From: DASUFP01 sp036274495
GTDB lineage: Bacteria; Bacteroidota; Bacteroidia; AKYH767-A; OLB10
Assembly (NCBI GenBank): GCA_036274495.1
Contig: DASUFP010000013.1
Location: 1 to 6,748, forward strand
DNA: 6,748 nucleotides
Reading direction: 5' to 3'
Part shown: in pieces, positions 1 through 6,627 of the stretch
Layout: every line of letters starts with the position of its first letter
How positions within the stretch are numbered: position 1 is the stretch's first letter
Made by a program: the position numbers and the translations under genes
Notes under the pieces: generated by a model
What the model was told of the DNA's origin: nothing
The model's database searches: none
What the model saw: only the letters and a program-made list of their open reading frames with translations

Positions 1-1038
1 ATCACCGGTTTGCGTATCGGTAGTATAATCGTTACATCCTTGTGAATAAGAAGTGGAAGTAACCATTACTCCCTGATTTGCATTTAATGAGGGCGAATTC
101 AACACATGCGCGTATCCGCCAATATCATAAACATAAATGAAAGCACCTGTTGCCATTCCTTTTATGGTTGGATCGATGTTGCCGGCTCCCATTAATATAC
201 CAACCGTCATGTCGCCATGGTTGCCAACATTGGCTGTGGTGTTCGATTGATCAATCCGTCCCTGGTAATCGATATGCGGACCAACAGGGCCGTCATCACC
301 AAGTGCTGCCGAAACTCCTGCACCGGAATAATGACGTCCTATGGGAGCATCGGTTCGGTTGATGGTGCTGGAACGGTGCAGCGACCGAGCTTGTTCGTCG
401 TCAGGTTCTGAGGGAGGAGCCACAGCTGTCACCGAAGCAACAAACGGCATTGCGGTTATATCACCAATTTTAGTCACCGGTACACGTACCACCATCCAGG
501 AAGAATAATCGTAACGTTGTACAATTTCGAATCCCGAGTGTGTAAAAGCGGATTGTACCATTTCGCTGTTCAAACCTTTGTAATAGCCAATCTGTAGATC
601 GATCTCATTTTTCCCGTGCATAGCATAAGAGGGAAAATTACCGGCAGCTATTTCTCTGTCTAATTTGTTGATTGGATTTACATCAATCACTGACCTAACT
701 GCATAGTTTCTGAGTATTTCTTTGGATGCATTGGCTCGGATTTCTGTCCAGAAGGCAAAATTTGGAAAATAGCTGATCAGCCTGAAACCGGCATTCGCAA
801 GTTCTACCTTTTGAGCGGCGGTAGGTATCGCATTAAACTGGATCAGACGGAAGTATTTGCCATCGAACTGCTGATCGGAAGCAGGCTGAGGAGCTGTAAT
901 GAAATCCTCCAGATTCGATTCAGGTATTAAAGTTCCTGTTTTAAACAGAATACTATAATCCGCTTGTCCCGCAAAAGCAGTTGCGGTCATCAGGCAAATA
1001 AACGCCGATACGAGGAAACAGAGTTTTTTTGGTTGCAT
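1..1038 (-). CDS. Secreted subtilisin-like (S8) serine protease, N-terminal 346 residues, cut by left edge
   Basis: The reading frame is open from ATG at 1038 to the window edge without a stop, giving 346 residues. Residues 1-23 form a signal peptide (basic PKK, hydrophobic core, cleavage expected after A-F-A), so the protein is exported. Residues about 60-208 form a duplicated propeptide-like region. The peptidase domain starts near residue 240: G-D-D-G at 247-250 fits the catalytic Asp motif (D248) and N-H-G-D-M-T-V-G at 273-280 fits the His motif (H274; subtilisin has HGTHVAG). The oxyanion Asn and the nucleophile Ser motif (GTS) would lie past the edge, so activity cannot be judged. The S8 family hydrolyses peptide bonds, usually after autoproteolytic removal of the prosegment. 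Large Bacteroidota members often carry a C-terminal type IX secretion signal, which cannot be seen here. The ATG is chosen because the signal peptide follows directly. The gene is divergent from the hydroxylase gene at 1189. Confidence 0.9.
   Translation of the reverse strand, partial: MQPKKLCFLVSAFICLMTATAFAGQADYSILFKTGTLIPESNLEDFITAPQPASDQQFDGKYFRLIQFNAIPTAAQKVELANAGFRLISYFPNFAFWTEIRANASKEILRNYAVRSVIDVNPINKLDREIAAGNFPSYAMHGKNEIDLQIGYYKGLNSEMVQSAFTHSGFEIVQRYDYSSWMVVRVPVTKIGDITAMPFVASVTAVAPPSEPDDEQARSLHRSSTINRTDAPIGRHYSGAGVSAALGDDGPVGPHIDYQGRIDQSNTTANVGNHGDMTVGILMGAGNIDPTIKGMATGAFIYVYDIGGYAHVLNSPSLNANQGVMVTSTSYSQGCNDYTTDTQTGD
415..849 (-). repeat. Tandem duplicated propeptide-like module in the S8 protease
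   Basis: Two stretches of about 60 residues align by eye: residues 64-122 (DNA 673-849) and 145-208 (DNA 415-606). Shared positions include an alpha-helical segment ending in A-G-F / S-G-F, then L-I or I-V, an aromatic about five residues on, a W two to three residues later, then (I/V)-R, and a closing S-V-x-x-V-x-P / S-V-T-A-V-A-P. The pattern (beta strand, helix, beta strand, helix, beta strand) would suit an inhibitor I9-like prosegment fold. The duplication is seen in the sequence; the fold is inferred. Confidence 0.5.
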
Positions 1039-1067
1039 GGAAATAGGGTGTTTTGTGTTAGAGTTTA

Positions 1068-1100
1068 CTAAAATAGGTAAAAGATCATTAATATCACAAT
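1068..1100 (-). promoter_or_regulatory. Weak candidate promoter for the S8 protease
   Basis: On the minus strand ATTGTG (1095-1100) and TATTTTAG (1068-1075) are separated by 19 bp. This resembles the Bacteroidota -33 TTTG / -7 TAnnTTTG arrangement, but both boxes deviate. It would start transcription about 20-25 bp upstream of the ATG at 1038. The region is AT-rich, so a chance match is possible. Confidence 0.2.
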
Positions 1101-1109
1101 ATTTTGATA
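1092..1109. promoter_or_regulatory. 18-bp near-perfect palindrome, possible operator
   Basis: TATCACAAT followed by ATTTTGATA is an inverted repeat in which 8 of 9 base pairs match, centred between 1100 and 1101. It lies between two divergent genes and overlaps the candidate -33 box of the protease promoter, where a dimeric repressor could bind. AT-rich DNA produces such palindromes by chance, so this is only a candidate. Confidence 0.25.
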
Positions 1110-1175
1110 ATCAGTATTTTATAATTTAAATTGCTAAATAAGCACGTACTCATTTTCCAATCATCTTTTGTAGGT

Positions 1176-1183
1176 TATTTTTG
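1176..1183 (+). promoter_or_regulatory. Bacteroidota-type -7 box (TATTTTTG) for the hydroxylase gene
   Basis: TATTTTTG matches the TAnnTTTG consensus used by the primary sigma factor of Bacteroidota and ends five bases before the ATG at 1189. Transcription would begin about at the start codon, giving a leaderless or nearly leaderless mRNA. No convincing -33 TTTG is present about 20 bp upstream; the nearest is an AT-rich TTTT near 1153. No Shine-Dalgarno sequence is present. Confidence 0.45.
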
Positions 1184-1188
1184 CGGCC

Positions 1189-2088
1189 ATGACTGAAAGT
1201 TTGGAATCCATAAGAGAGTCGTCCTTAATTGCCCTTACAACACCGCTTTATCTGATTGTGATTGGTGTTGAAGTCATATTCAGTAATATTCAAAACCGGA
1301 ACTTATATTCTGTCAAAGGGACTTTCACGAACTTTTACCTGATGTTGGCTAATATGGGTCTTGATTTGCTGGTGAGGGGCGTTTCATTATTTGCATTGAC
1401 CTACTGTTATTCAATTGCAGTTATTCATTTTGAAAATGTAATTGTATACTGGGTAGTGTTACTTATTGCCCAGGATTTCATGTATTATCTGCTTCATGTT
1501 GTGGATCATTATTGCAGGTTGTTTTGGGCAATCCATGTAACTCATCATTCATCGGAAGAGTTCAATCTTACTGTGGGCTTCAGATCATCGGTGCTTCAGC
1601 CGTTGTATCGTTTCTTATACTTTATTCCGCTGGCACTTGCCGGATTCAGGGGTGTCGATATCCTTTTTATGTATTCTGCGACGCAGATTTACGGGATCCT
1701 GGTACATACGCAAACCATCAACAAACTTGGATTCCTGGAGTGGTTTATGGTCACCCCTTCACATCACAGGGTACATCATGCAAGCAACCCCTTGTATCTG
1801 GACAGAAATATGGGAATGGTTTTTATTATATGGGACAGGATGTTTGGGACTTTTCAGGAAGAATTACCCAACGAACCGGCAACATTCGGACTCACCAAAA
1901 GTCTCGAAAATCCAACTCCCTTGAACACCGTATTTCATGAGTTCCAAGCAATTTTCAGGGATGTAAGAAAACCCGGAATTCCATTAAAAGCACGACTTAA
2001 CTATGTATTAGGTCCTCCCGGATGGAGTCATGATGGCAGCAGCCTGACGGCACGTGAATTGCGTGAAAGGGTTGTCAGCAAGAAATGA
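1189..2088 (+). CDS. Fatty acid hydroxylase superfamily membrane di-iron enzyme, AGMO (TMEM195)-like
   Basis: This 299-residue integral membrane protein has hydrophobic segments near residues 13-32, 50-78, 82-103 and 136-172. It carries the full histidine set of the superfamily (sterol desaturases, C-4/C-5 sterol oxidases, alkylglycerol monooxygenase): H103-xxx-H107, H116-xx-H119-H120, H173 and H192-H193-xx-H196-H197, which should bind two irons for O2-dependent hydroxylation or desaturation of a lipid. The segments H-H-S-S-E-E-F-N-L, H-T-Q-T-I-N-K-L-G, S-H-H-R-V-H-H and W-D-R-M-F-G-T-F closely follow the pattern of animal alkylglycerol monooxygenase, which cleaves ether lipids. That suggests a glyceryl-ether or other long-chain lipid substrate, but the substrate is unproven. 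The C-terminus contains P-P-G-W-S-H-D-G. The start is supported by the -7 box just upstream. Its 3' end faces lpxH with 14 bp between the genes. Confidence 0.9.
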   Translation: MTESLESIRESSLIALTTPLYLIVIGVEVIFSNIQNRNLYSVKGTFTNFYLMLANMGLDLLVRGVSLFALTYCYSIAVIHFENVIVYWVVLLIAQDFMYYLLHVVDHYCRLFWAIHVTHHSSEEFNLTVGFRSSVLQPLYRFLYFIPLALAGFRGVDILFMYSATQIYGILVHTQTINKLGFLEWFMVTPSHHRVHHASNPLYLDRNMGMVFIIWDRMFGTFQEELPNEPATFGLTKSLENPTPLNTVFHEFQAIFRDVRKPGIPLKARLNYVLGPPGWSHDGSSLTARELRERVVSKK

Positions 2089-2089
2089 A

Positions 2090-2110
2090 AAAGTTCATGC
2101 ATTCAACTTT
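2090..2110. terminator. Weak AT-rich hairpin between convergent genes
   Basis: AAAGTT (2090-2095) and AACTTT (2105-2110) can pair around a 9-nt loop that contains palindromic ATGCAT. A run of A lies to the left and scattered T to the right, so read on the minus strand the stem runs into TTTTTC. The stem is only 6 bp with one G-C pair and overlaps the lpxH stop codon. It sits where a bidirectional terminator is expected but is thermodynamically weak. Confidence 0.25.
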
Positions 2111-2861
2111 CAAATGTTTTTAAAAGCAATGATGTACCATCAAATTCGGCATAGGTATTATGATTGATCCATTCTCCTAAATTAAGGTACCTGCTACCTT
2201 CGGGTAAAGGCATATCTATTGGCAAATGCCTGTGTCCGAAAATAAAAAAGTCAAAATGTTCCTTCTGCAAAATTTCTTTGGAATAAATTACCAGCCATTC
2301 ATTTTCTTCTCCCAGAAATTTTTCATCGGCGGTACCTGTTGCGATTCGACTTTTTCGTGAAAAGTAATTGGCAAGCCCTATTCCGAAGTTAGGATGAAGC
2401 CTTGCAAACAACCACTGACAAACAGGATTGGCAAAAACTTTTTTGATGAATTTATAACTGTGATCTCCGGGTCCCAAACCATCACCGTGTCCGATATAAA
2501 ACGTTTTTCCGTTAATGGTTCGCGTAACAGGTTTTCTATACAGGGTCATACCGATTTCAGCTGGCAAGTAGTCAAACACCCACATGTCGTGATTACCGGT
2601 AAAATAATGTATTTTGACTCCCGCGTCTGATAATTCAGCCAGTTTACCCAGTAATCGCACATACCCTCTCGGCACCACTCTTTTGTATTCAAACCAAAAA
2701 TCAAAAACGTCGCCTAGCAGATAAATTTCAGCCGCTTCATTTTTTATCATCTCCAGCCACCTGACAATCCTTTTTTCCCGTTCAAGGCTTTTAACAGGAT
2801 CAGGTGCGCCCAGATGAAAATCTGAGATAAAATATATTTTTTTTCCAGGTCTTAAATCCAT
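2103..2861 (-). CDS. lpxH: UDP-2,3-diacylglucosamine diphosphatase (lipid A biosynthesis), LpxH-type
   Basis: This 252-residue calcineurin-like metallophosphoesterase has the usual LpxH length (E. coli, about 240). The metal-binding motifs are in order: D14-F-H16-L-G, G50-D51-V-F-D-F-W, G89-N90-H91-D92, H125 in G-H-G-D-G, and G209-H210-R-H212. The long insert after G-H-G-D (residues about 130-175, with W and F residues and a K-S-R) is where LpxH carries its acyl-chain-binding cap. LpxH removes UMP from UDP-2,3-diacylglucosamine to give lipid X at the inner face of the cytoplasmic membrane, usually with Mn2+. There is no signal peptide, which fits a cytoplasmic or peripheral enzyme. The ATG lies inside the last codons of the upstream M1 gene (10-bp overlap), so translation is probably coupled. 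Another member of the metallophosphoesterase family is possible, but the pattern of D-F-H-L-G, G-D-x-F-D-F-W and G-H-R-H is LpxH-like. Confidence 0.87.
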   Translation of the reverse strand: MDLRPGKKIYFISDFHLGAPDPVKSLEREKRIVRWLEMIKNEAAEIYLLGDVFDFWFEYKRVVPRGYVRLLGKLAELSDAGVKIHYFTGNHDMWVFDYLPAEIGMTLYRKPVTRTINGKTFYIGHGDGLGPGDHSYKFIKKVFANPVCQWLFARLHPNFGIGLANYFSRKSRIATGTADEKFLGEENEWLVIYSKEILQKEHFDFFIFGHRHLPIDMPLPEGSRYLNLGEWINHNTYAEFDGTSLLLKTFES

Positions 2862-5800
2862 TTCAAAAGGGTGTTCCGGATATGTTGCAAAGATAGTTTG
2901 TTTATATTCAGAACAAACCTTATGGTTTCCGATCGGCTTACATCATTGGCATCATATGCTGTTCTTATATCGTCGGAATAAAATATTGGCAGGTAAACGC
3001 CAAAAAAATCCTCCCCGAGCGAAATACAAATTCCACCGTCATACATTACTGTATTACCGATATCCGGGAATACTTTTTTTATCCCTTTGTATGTTCCAAT
3101 ATCCAAAAACAAACTTATTGGCAGTGGTAACGGCAGGTCAGCTGTGAAATTTACTGCACCCAACCAATCAGCAGTTTGACCTACGGCTGTTGGTGCTTTA
3201 AAACCACCATCCCTTACTAAAAATTGCCGGCTCCAAAATCCATCCCCGTCGGTTCTCCCAAAATACAAGCCATCGTATTTGTAATCGTCGCTTCCACTCC
3301 ATCCATCCATCTTGAAATTATAGTTGCGTTCATGTTCGTTATTCTTGATAAATCCCCCGAAGAATGTTCTGGTATGAAGTCCCTTGTTAAACTTTGCATA
3401 TGAGAAGGTATAGTTAAAAGTAATGGCTGATTTAAGGTGATTAGGTCCCTGCTCCAGTGTGGCCGCTACCTGAAAGGGATCAACAGGGCGGCTGTTGCTT
3501 AAAAGATAATTTACCTCATTAAACGTGAGGCCAGCGGATGTTTTTTCCGGAATATAATCGGTACCGTCATAATTATAAACTATCTCATCCTGTTTAATGA
3601 AAACTGAACGTACTAACACCGAATGCTGTAGAGTGCTCTTGGGATGCTGTTTTTTAAAATCAACAGTTATCATAGGTTCAATTTTACTGTAAGAGAGTAA
3701 ATCATAACTCAATTCAGGAAAAGCAGGAAACGTGACATCTGATTCCAGTCCAAACTGTTTGCCGCTTACCGATAAGGTAACAGCATCAAAAATTCCTTTC
3801 CCAGGATAAATATAGTAGTCAACTTTAAAGCAACCATTCAGGGTTCCATGAGTAATATCATATAACGGTGTAATAGTAAATTCGGTCCGTTTAGGAATTA
3901 AACTGATGTTTGATAGTACTGCGCCGGCCATAAATCCATTGATGTTGTTCCAGGCCGGAACAGGTAAAATGGTCAGGGGATAATCGGCACCGGTTTCTGC
4001 CAGTGTAGGTTTCATTCGTAAATGTACATGCGGAGCTGATTTTAATATTCCTGATGTTTTTACAGTATTGTTTCTCGGATTGACGTCGGGCAAAAAGGGA
4101 TGGTTAATTTGAATTGCATCTGCTCCTTCACCATATACCACTGCAGAATCCGGTGAAATAAATCCGGCGGATGTTTTCTCTGCATTTGAATAAACCGCAT
4201 AGGGTGCCGGTGGCGAAACGGCTCCTTTTTCCTTAACGTAAAATTTACCCGACTTATCTGACAGTTTCGGTTTCAAATCGGTAGTTTCAGAACTTTTAAT
4301 CATCCCATCGAAAAACCAGCTTAATGATTGTCCGCTTGTACTCTCAAATATGGCTTGCATGTCATCTGGACCGGGGTGTTTAAAAGCCCATTGACGGTAA
4401 TATTCCCTCATGCAACTGATAAAAAGTGAATCTCCAAGATAAGATCTCAGGTAATTAAATACGACCGCAGTCTTTGCGTATACGATATGACCATAATTTT
4501 GCGGAGTAAAATCAAGGGATGTAATCGATATAGGCTGATCGTGGTGGTTGAACGCCGAAGCCCTGTATTTTATAAGTTCACCTTCTGCGAATGTCAGTCG
4601 GTTAGCACCTATAAACGCCTTCACAAAGCCATTAAAACCGCCCAAATCATTTTCACCCGGCTTCTTGTTATAAAATTCGGTATACCATTGTTCGTAAGCT
4701 GAATTTATTCCCTCGTCCATCCAGGCATAATCTCTCTCATTTGATCCTATAATGCCGTAAAACCAATTGTGACCAACCTCGTGGACAATAACATCTTCGA
4801 GCATAAAATTATTGGCAGGTGTTCCTATCACGGTTATCATAGGGTACTCCATTTCTGTACCTTTTGCCGAAAGGCCGTCAACAACAGTTACAGCAGAATA
4901 AGGATAAGGGCCACACCGCTGAGAATAAAATTGAATGGTGTTCTTTATATAAACATTGCTCTTCATCCAAATAGAGGCTTTCCTGTTGGTGAAGAACGTC
5001 CAGCTCTCAATGGTTTTACCGGTACCGGGTATCGAAATTGTATCATATAAAACGTGATAGCGTTTGTCGGCAAAAAAAGCAAAATCATGGATACTGTCCT
5101 GGTAAAATGTAATGGTTTTAAACTGTTTTGAGGAGGGAATTTTGGGTAAACTGTCAGGAAAGCTGTTATATGAAGCAGTTTCTTTCGCTAAATTCATAAG
5201 CCACTTACGTTCCGATGTATCCTGAAGCACTCCTGTGGCCCCTACTACGTAATTTTGGGGTAGTGTTATTGAAACCCGGAATGAACCAAATTCAGAATAA
5301 AATTCACCCTGGTCCTGATACGTAAGCGCATGCCAGCCATTTTTGTCATAAACGGCAGGTTTTGGATACCATTGTGTAATCAGATATTGTTTACCATTGT
5401 GGCCAAGTCGTGAGAACGATGCATCCGGTATTTTAACATGGAACGGAGTGGTTATTACTATTGAGTCGCCCGGTAATAACGGTTGCGGCAGTAAAAGTGT
5501 TCCTATATCACTGTTAATGGAATCGGGTACAAATCTGGCGGGTATACCTGCAACACTAAAATCAAGACTATCAATAAATCCCTGCTCATTTTTTTGACTG
5601 AAAAACAATCCGTTTTCACCGGTTTTCATTTGTTCTTTGGCAAGGGCAGTATGACGACTGCTGTACGCATTCGGCCAAAGGTGAAAAATGATAAAACCTA
5701 AAGTGTCAGGAGAGTTATTGTGGTAAATTAACTGCTCGGATGCGTGTAGTTCATGGTTTTGATCGTCGAGCTTTACTTTAATCAAATAGTCTGTCCGCTG

Positions 5801-5896
5801 CTGAAAATAATCCTGAGCCTGCAAATTTCCCGGAACAATCATTACAAGGAAACCGGCTGTGGCTACTTTTAGAAGGCGCTTGCAGAAATGGATCAT
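2852..5896 (-). CDS. Exported M1 family zinc metallopeptidase with C-terminal predicted outer-membrane beta-barrel
   Basis: The protein has 1014 residues. A signal peptide covers 1-27 (cleavage after L-Q-A). Residues about 30-560 form an M1 aminopeptidase-like domain: zinc motif H372-E-V-G-H376, third ligand E395 in D-E-G (exact HExxH-x18-E spacing), and a likely catalytic Tyr at Y473 in V-Y-A-K. The usual exopeptidase motif GxMEN reads T347-E-M349-E350-Y351, so it is altered at both ends. Residues about 560-645 look like a linker or beta-sandwich. From W649 to about 1003 there are roughly 16 amphipathic beta segments of 8-12 residues with polar turns, including W-L-G-A-V-N-F-T followed by L-P-L-P and L-F-L-D-I-G, which recall the BamA/surface-antigen barrel. 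I infer an outer-membrane anchor, with the peptidase exposed to the periplasm or cell surface. The gene lies 30 bp after gatB and overlaps lpxH by 10 bp. No Shine-Dalgarno sequence precedes the ATG; this start gives the signal peptide directly. Confidence 0.88.
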   Translation of the reverse strand: MIHFCKRLLKVATAGFLVMIVPGNLQAQDYFQQRTDYLIKVKLDDQNHELHASEQLIYHNNSPDTLGFIIFHLWPNAYSSRHTALAKEQMKTGENGLFFSQKNEQGFIDSLDFSVAGIPARFVPDSINSDIGTLLLPQPLLPGDSIVITTPFHVKIPDASFSRLGHNGKQYLITQWYPKPAVYDKNGWHALTYQDQGEFYSEFGSFRVSITLPQNYVVGATGVLQDTSERKWLMNLAKETASYNSFPDSLPKIPSSKQFKTITFYQDSIHDFAFFADKRYHVLYDTISIPGTGKTIESWTFFTNRKASIWMKSNVYIKNTIQFYSQRCGPYPYSAVTVVDGLSAKGTEMEYPMITVIGTPANNFMLEDVIVHEVGHNWFYGIIGSNERDYAWMDEGINSAYEQWYTEFYNKKPGENDLGGFNGFVKAFIGANRLTFAEGELIKYRASAFNHHDQPISITSLDFTPQNYGHIVYAKTAVVFNYLRSYLGDSLFISCMREYYRQWAFKHPGPDDMQAIFESTSGQSLSWFFDGMIKSSETTDLKPKLSDKSGKFYVKEKGAVSPPAPYAVYSNAEKTSAGFISPDSAVVYGEGADAIQINHPFLPDVNPRNNTVKTSGILKSAPHVHLRMKPTLAETGADYPLTILPVPAWNNINGFMAGAVLSNISLIPKRTEFTITPLYDITHGTLNGCFKVDYYIYPGKGIFDAVTLSVSGKQFGLESDVTFPAFPELSYDLLSYSKIEPMITVDFKKQHPKSTLQHSVLVRSVFIKQDEIVYNYDGTDYIPEKTSAGLTFNEVNYLLSNSRPVDPFQVAATLEQGPNHLKSAITFNYTFSYAKFNKGLHTRTFFGGFIKNNEHERNYNFKMDGWSGSDDYKYDGLYFGRTDGDGFWSRQFLVRDGGFKAPTAVGQTADWLGAVNFTADLPLPLPISLFLDIGTYKGIKKVFPDIGNTVMYDGGICISLGEDFFGVYLPIFYSDDIRTAYDANDVSRSETIRFVLNINKLSLQHIRNTLLKWI

Positions 5897-5926
5897 TTCA
5901 GTTTTATGACGATGGAGTCGCCGGTG

Positions 5927-6588
5927 TCAGCTCGACTGATCAAGCAGATCCTTAACCAATTTATTAGCGATTTTAGGATCAGCTTTGCCTTTACTCAGTT
6001 TCATCACTTCGCCCATGAAGAGTCCAATCAGTCCGGTCTTTCCGCTTTTATATTCTGCTACCTTTTCGGGAAATCTGGAAATAGCGTCTTTAACGATTGA
6101 TTCCAGTGCGGAAACATCACTTTCCTGCACAAGATTCATTTTTTCGGCAATTTCCATCGGATTGCTTTGGGGGTGCAGAATCATCTCGGGAAATATTTTT
6201 TGAGATGCGCTGGTGAAACTTACTTTTCCCGATTCAACTAATTCAATTAGCACAGCAATTGATTTTGGCTCCAGATGAAAACCTGCAATTTCAATGGCTT
6301 TTTCATTCAGGTATGATTTTACCGGGCCAATCATCCAATTTGCTGCTGCTTTATACTGTTTTGTAAAAGTGGTTAAACGTTCAAAATACAAGGCAAAATC
6401 ACGGTTTTCGGTAATTACCCCTGCATCATACGCTGAGAGCTGATAATCGGTCGTATATTTTTTGAACAATGACCTGGGTAACGCAGGCATGGAAGCTTTT
6501 ACAGCTTCAATTTGTGATTTGCTCACTATAACCGGTGCCAGATCGGGTTCGGGGAAATAGCGGTAATCGTTGGCTGCCTCTTTTGTTC
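5927..6588 (-). CDS. gatB: Asp-tRNA(Asn)/Glu-tRNA(Gln) amidotransferase subunit B, C-terminal part only
   Basis: About 220 C-terminal residues of GatB are present; the full protein is usually about 480. The conserved block T-K-E-A-A-N-D-Y-R-Y-F-P-E-P-D-L lies at 6539-6586 and is followed by the helical region and a GatB/YqeY tail domain (about 5940-6400) with K-T-G-L-I-G-L-F-M-G and G-K-A-D-P-K. GatB holds the misacylated tRNA and its kinase site activates the acyl group for amidation in the GatCAB complex, in the cytoplasm. The frame continues upstream of the GTG at 6526, so that GTG is not the start. It ends at an apparent TGA (6587-6589) where the family has an Arg before T-K-E; bases 6587-6588 (GA on the minus strand) fit the end of an Arg codon. 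The 5' half is missing because foreign sequence begins at 6589, so this is a truncated copy in this assembly rather than a natural pseudogene. Confidence 0.9.
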
Positions 6589-6589
6589 A
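6588..6589. other. Chimeric junction: Bacteroidota sequence joined to a GC-rich genome
   Basis: Left of this point the gatB frame matches its family residue by residue; immediately to the right the match ends within an Arg codon. GC is about 48% in the 108 bases to the left (6481-6588) and about 71% in the 160 bases to the right. Codon use, Shine-Dalgarno use and reading strand all change at the same place. Confidence 0.85.
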
Positions 6590-6615
6590 CGTGCCAACGG
6601 GGGGTGAATGTGATT

Positions 6616-6623
6616 GGGAGGAG
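6616..6623 (+). promoter_or_regulatory. Strong Shine-Dalgarno sequence, GGGAGGAG
   Basis: GGGAGGAG ends four bases before the ATG at 6628 and contains GGAGG. It decides the start of the right-end ORF. None of the Bacteroidota genes in the window has such a site, which supports a different source for this segment. Confidence 0.75.
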
Positions 6624-6627
6624 TGAA

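Noticed and set aside
150..411. Two short plus-strand ORFs at the left end
   Set aside because: They are antisense to the S8 protease frame, which carries the signal peptide and catalytic motifs, and encode nothing recognisable.
5897..5945. Short inverted repeats between gatB and the M1 gene as a terminator or attenuator
   Set aside because: Only 3-4 bp stems such as GTCG/CGAC can form and no T-run follows; the genes look co-transcribed.
5927..6526. A 199-residue gene starting at GTG 6526
   Set aside because: The GatB frame and its conserved D-Y-R-Y-F-P-E-P-D-L block continue upstream of this GTG to 6588, so the GTG is an internal Val codon.
6587..6589. The TGA as a nonsense mutation making gatB a natural pseudogene
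   Set aside because: Its last position is the first foreign base, and no GatB similarity resumes after it, so the stop is a product of the junction.
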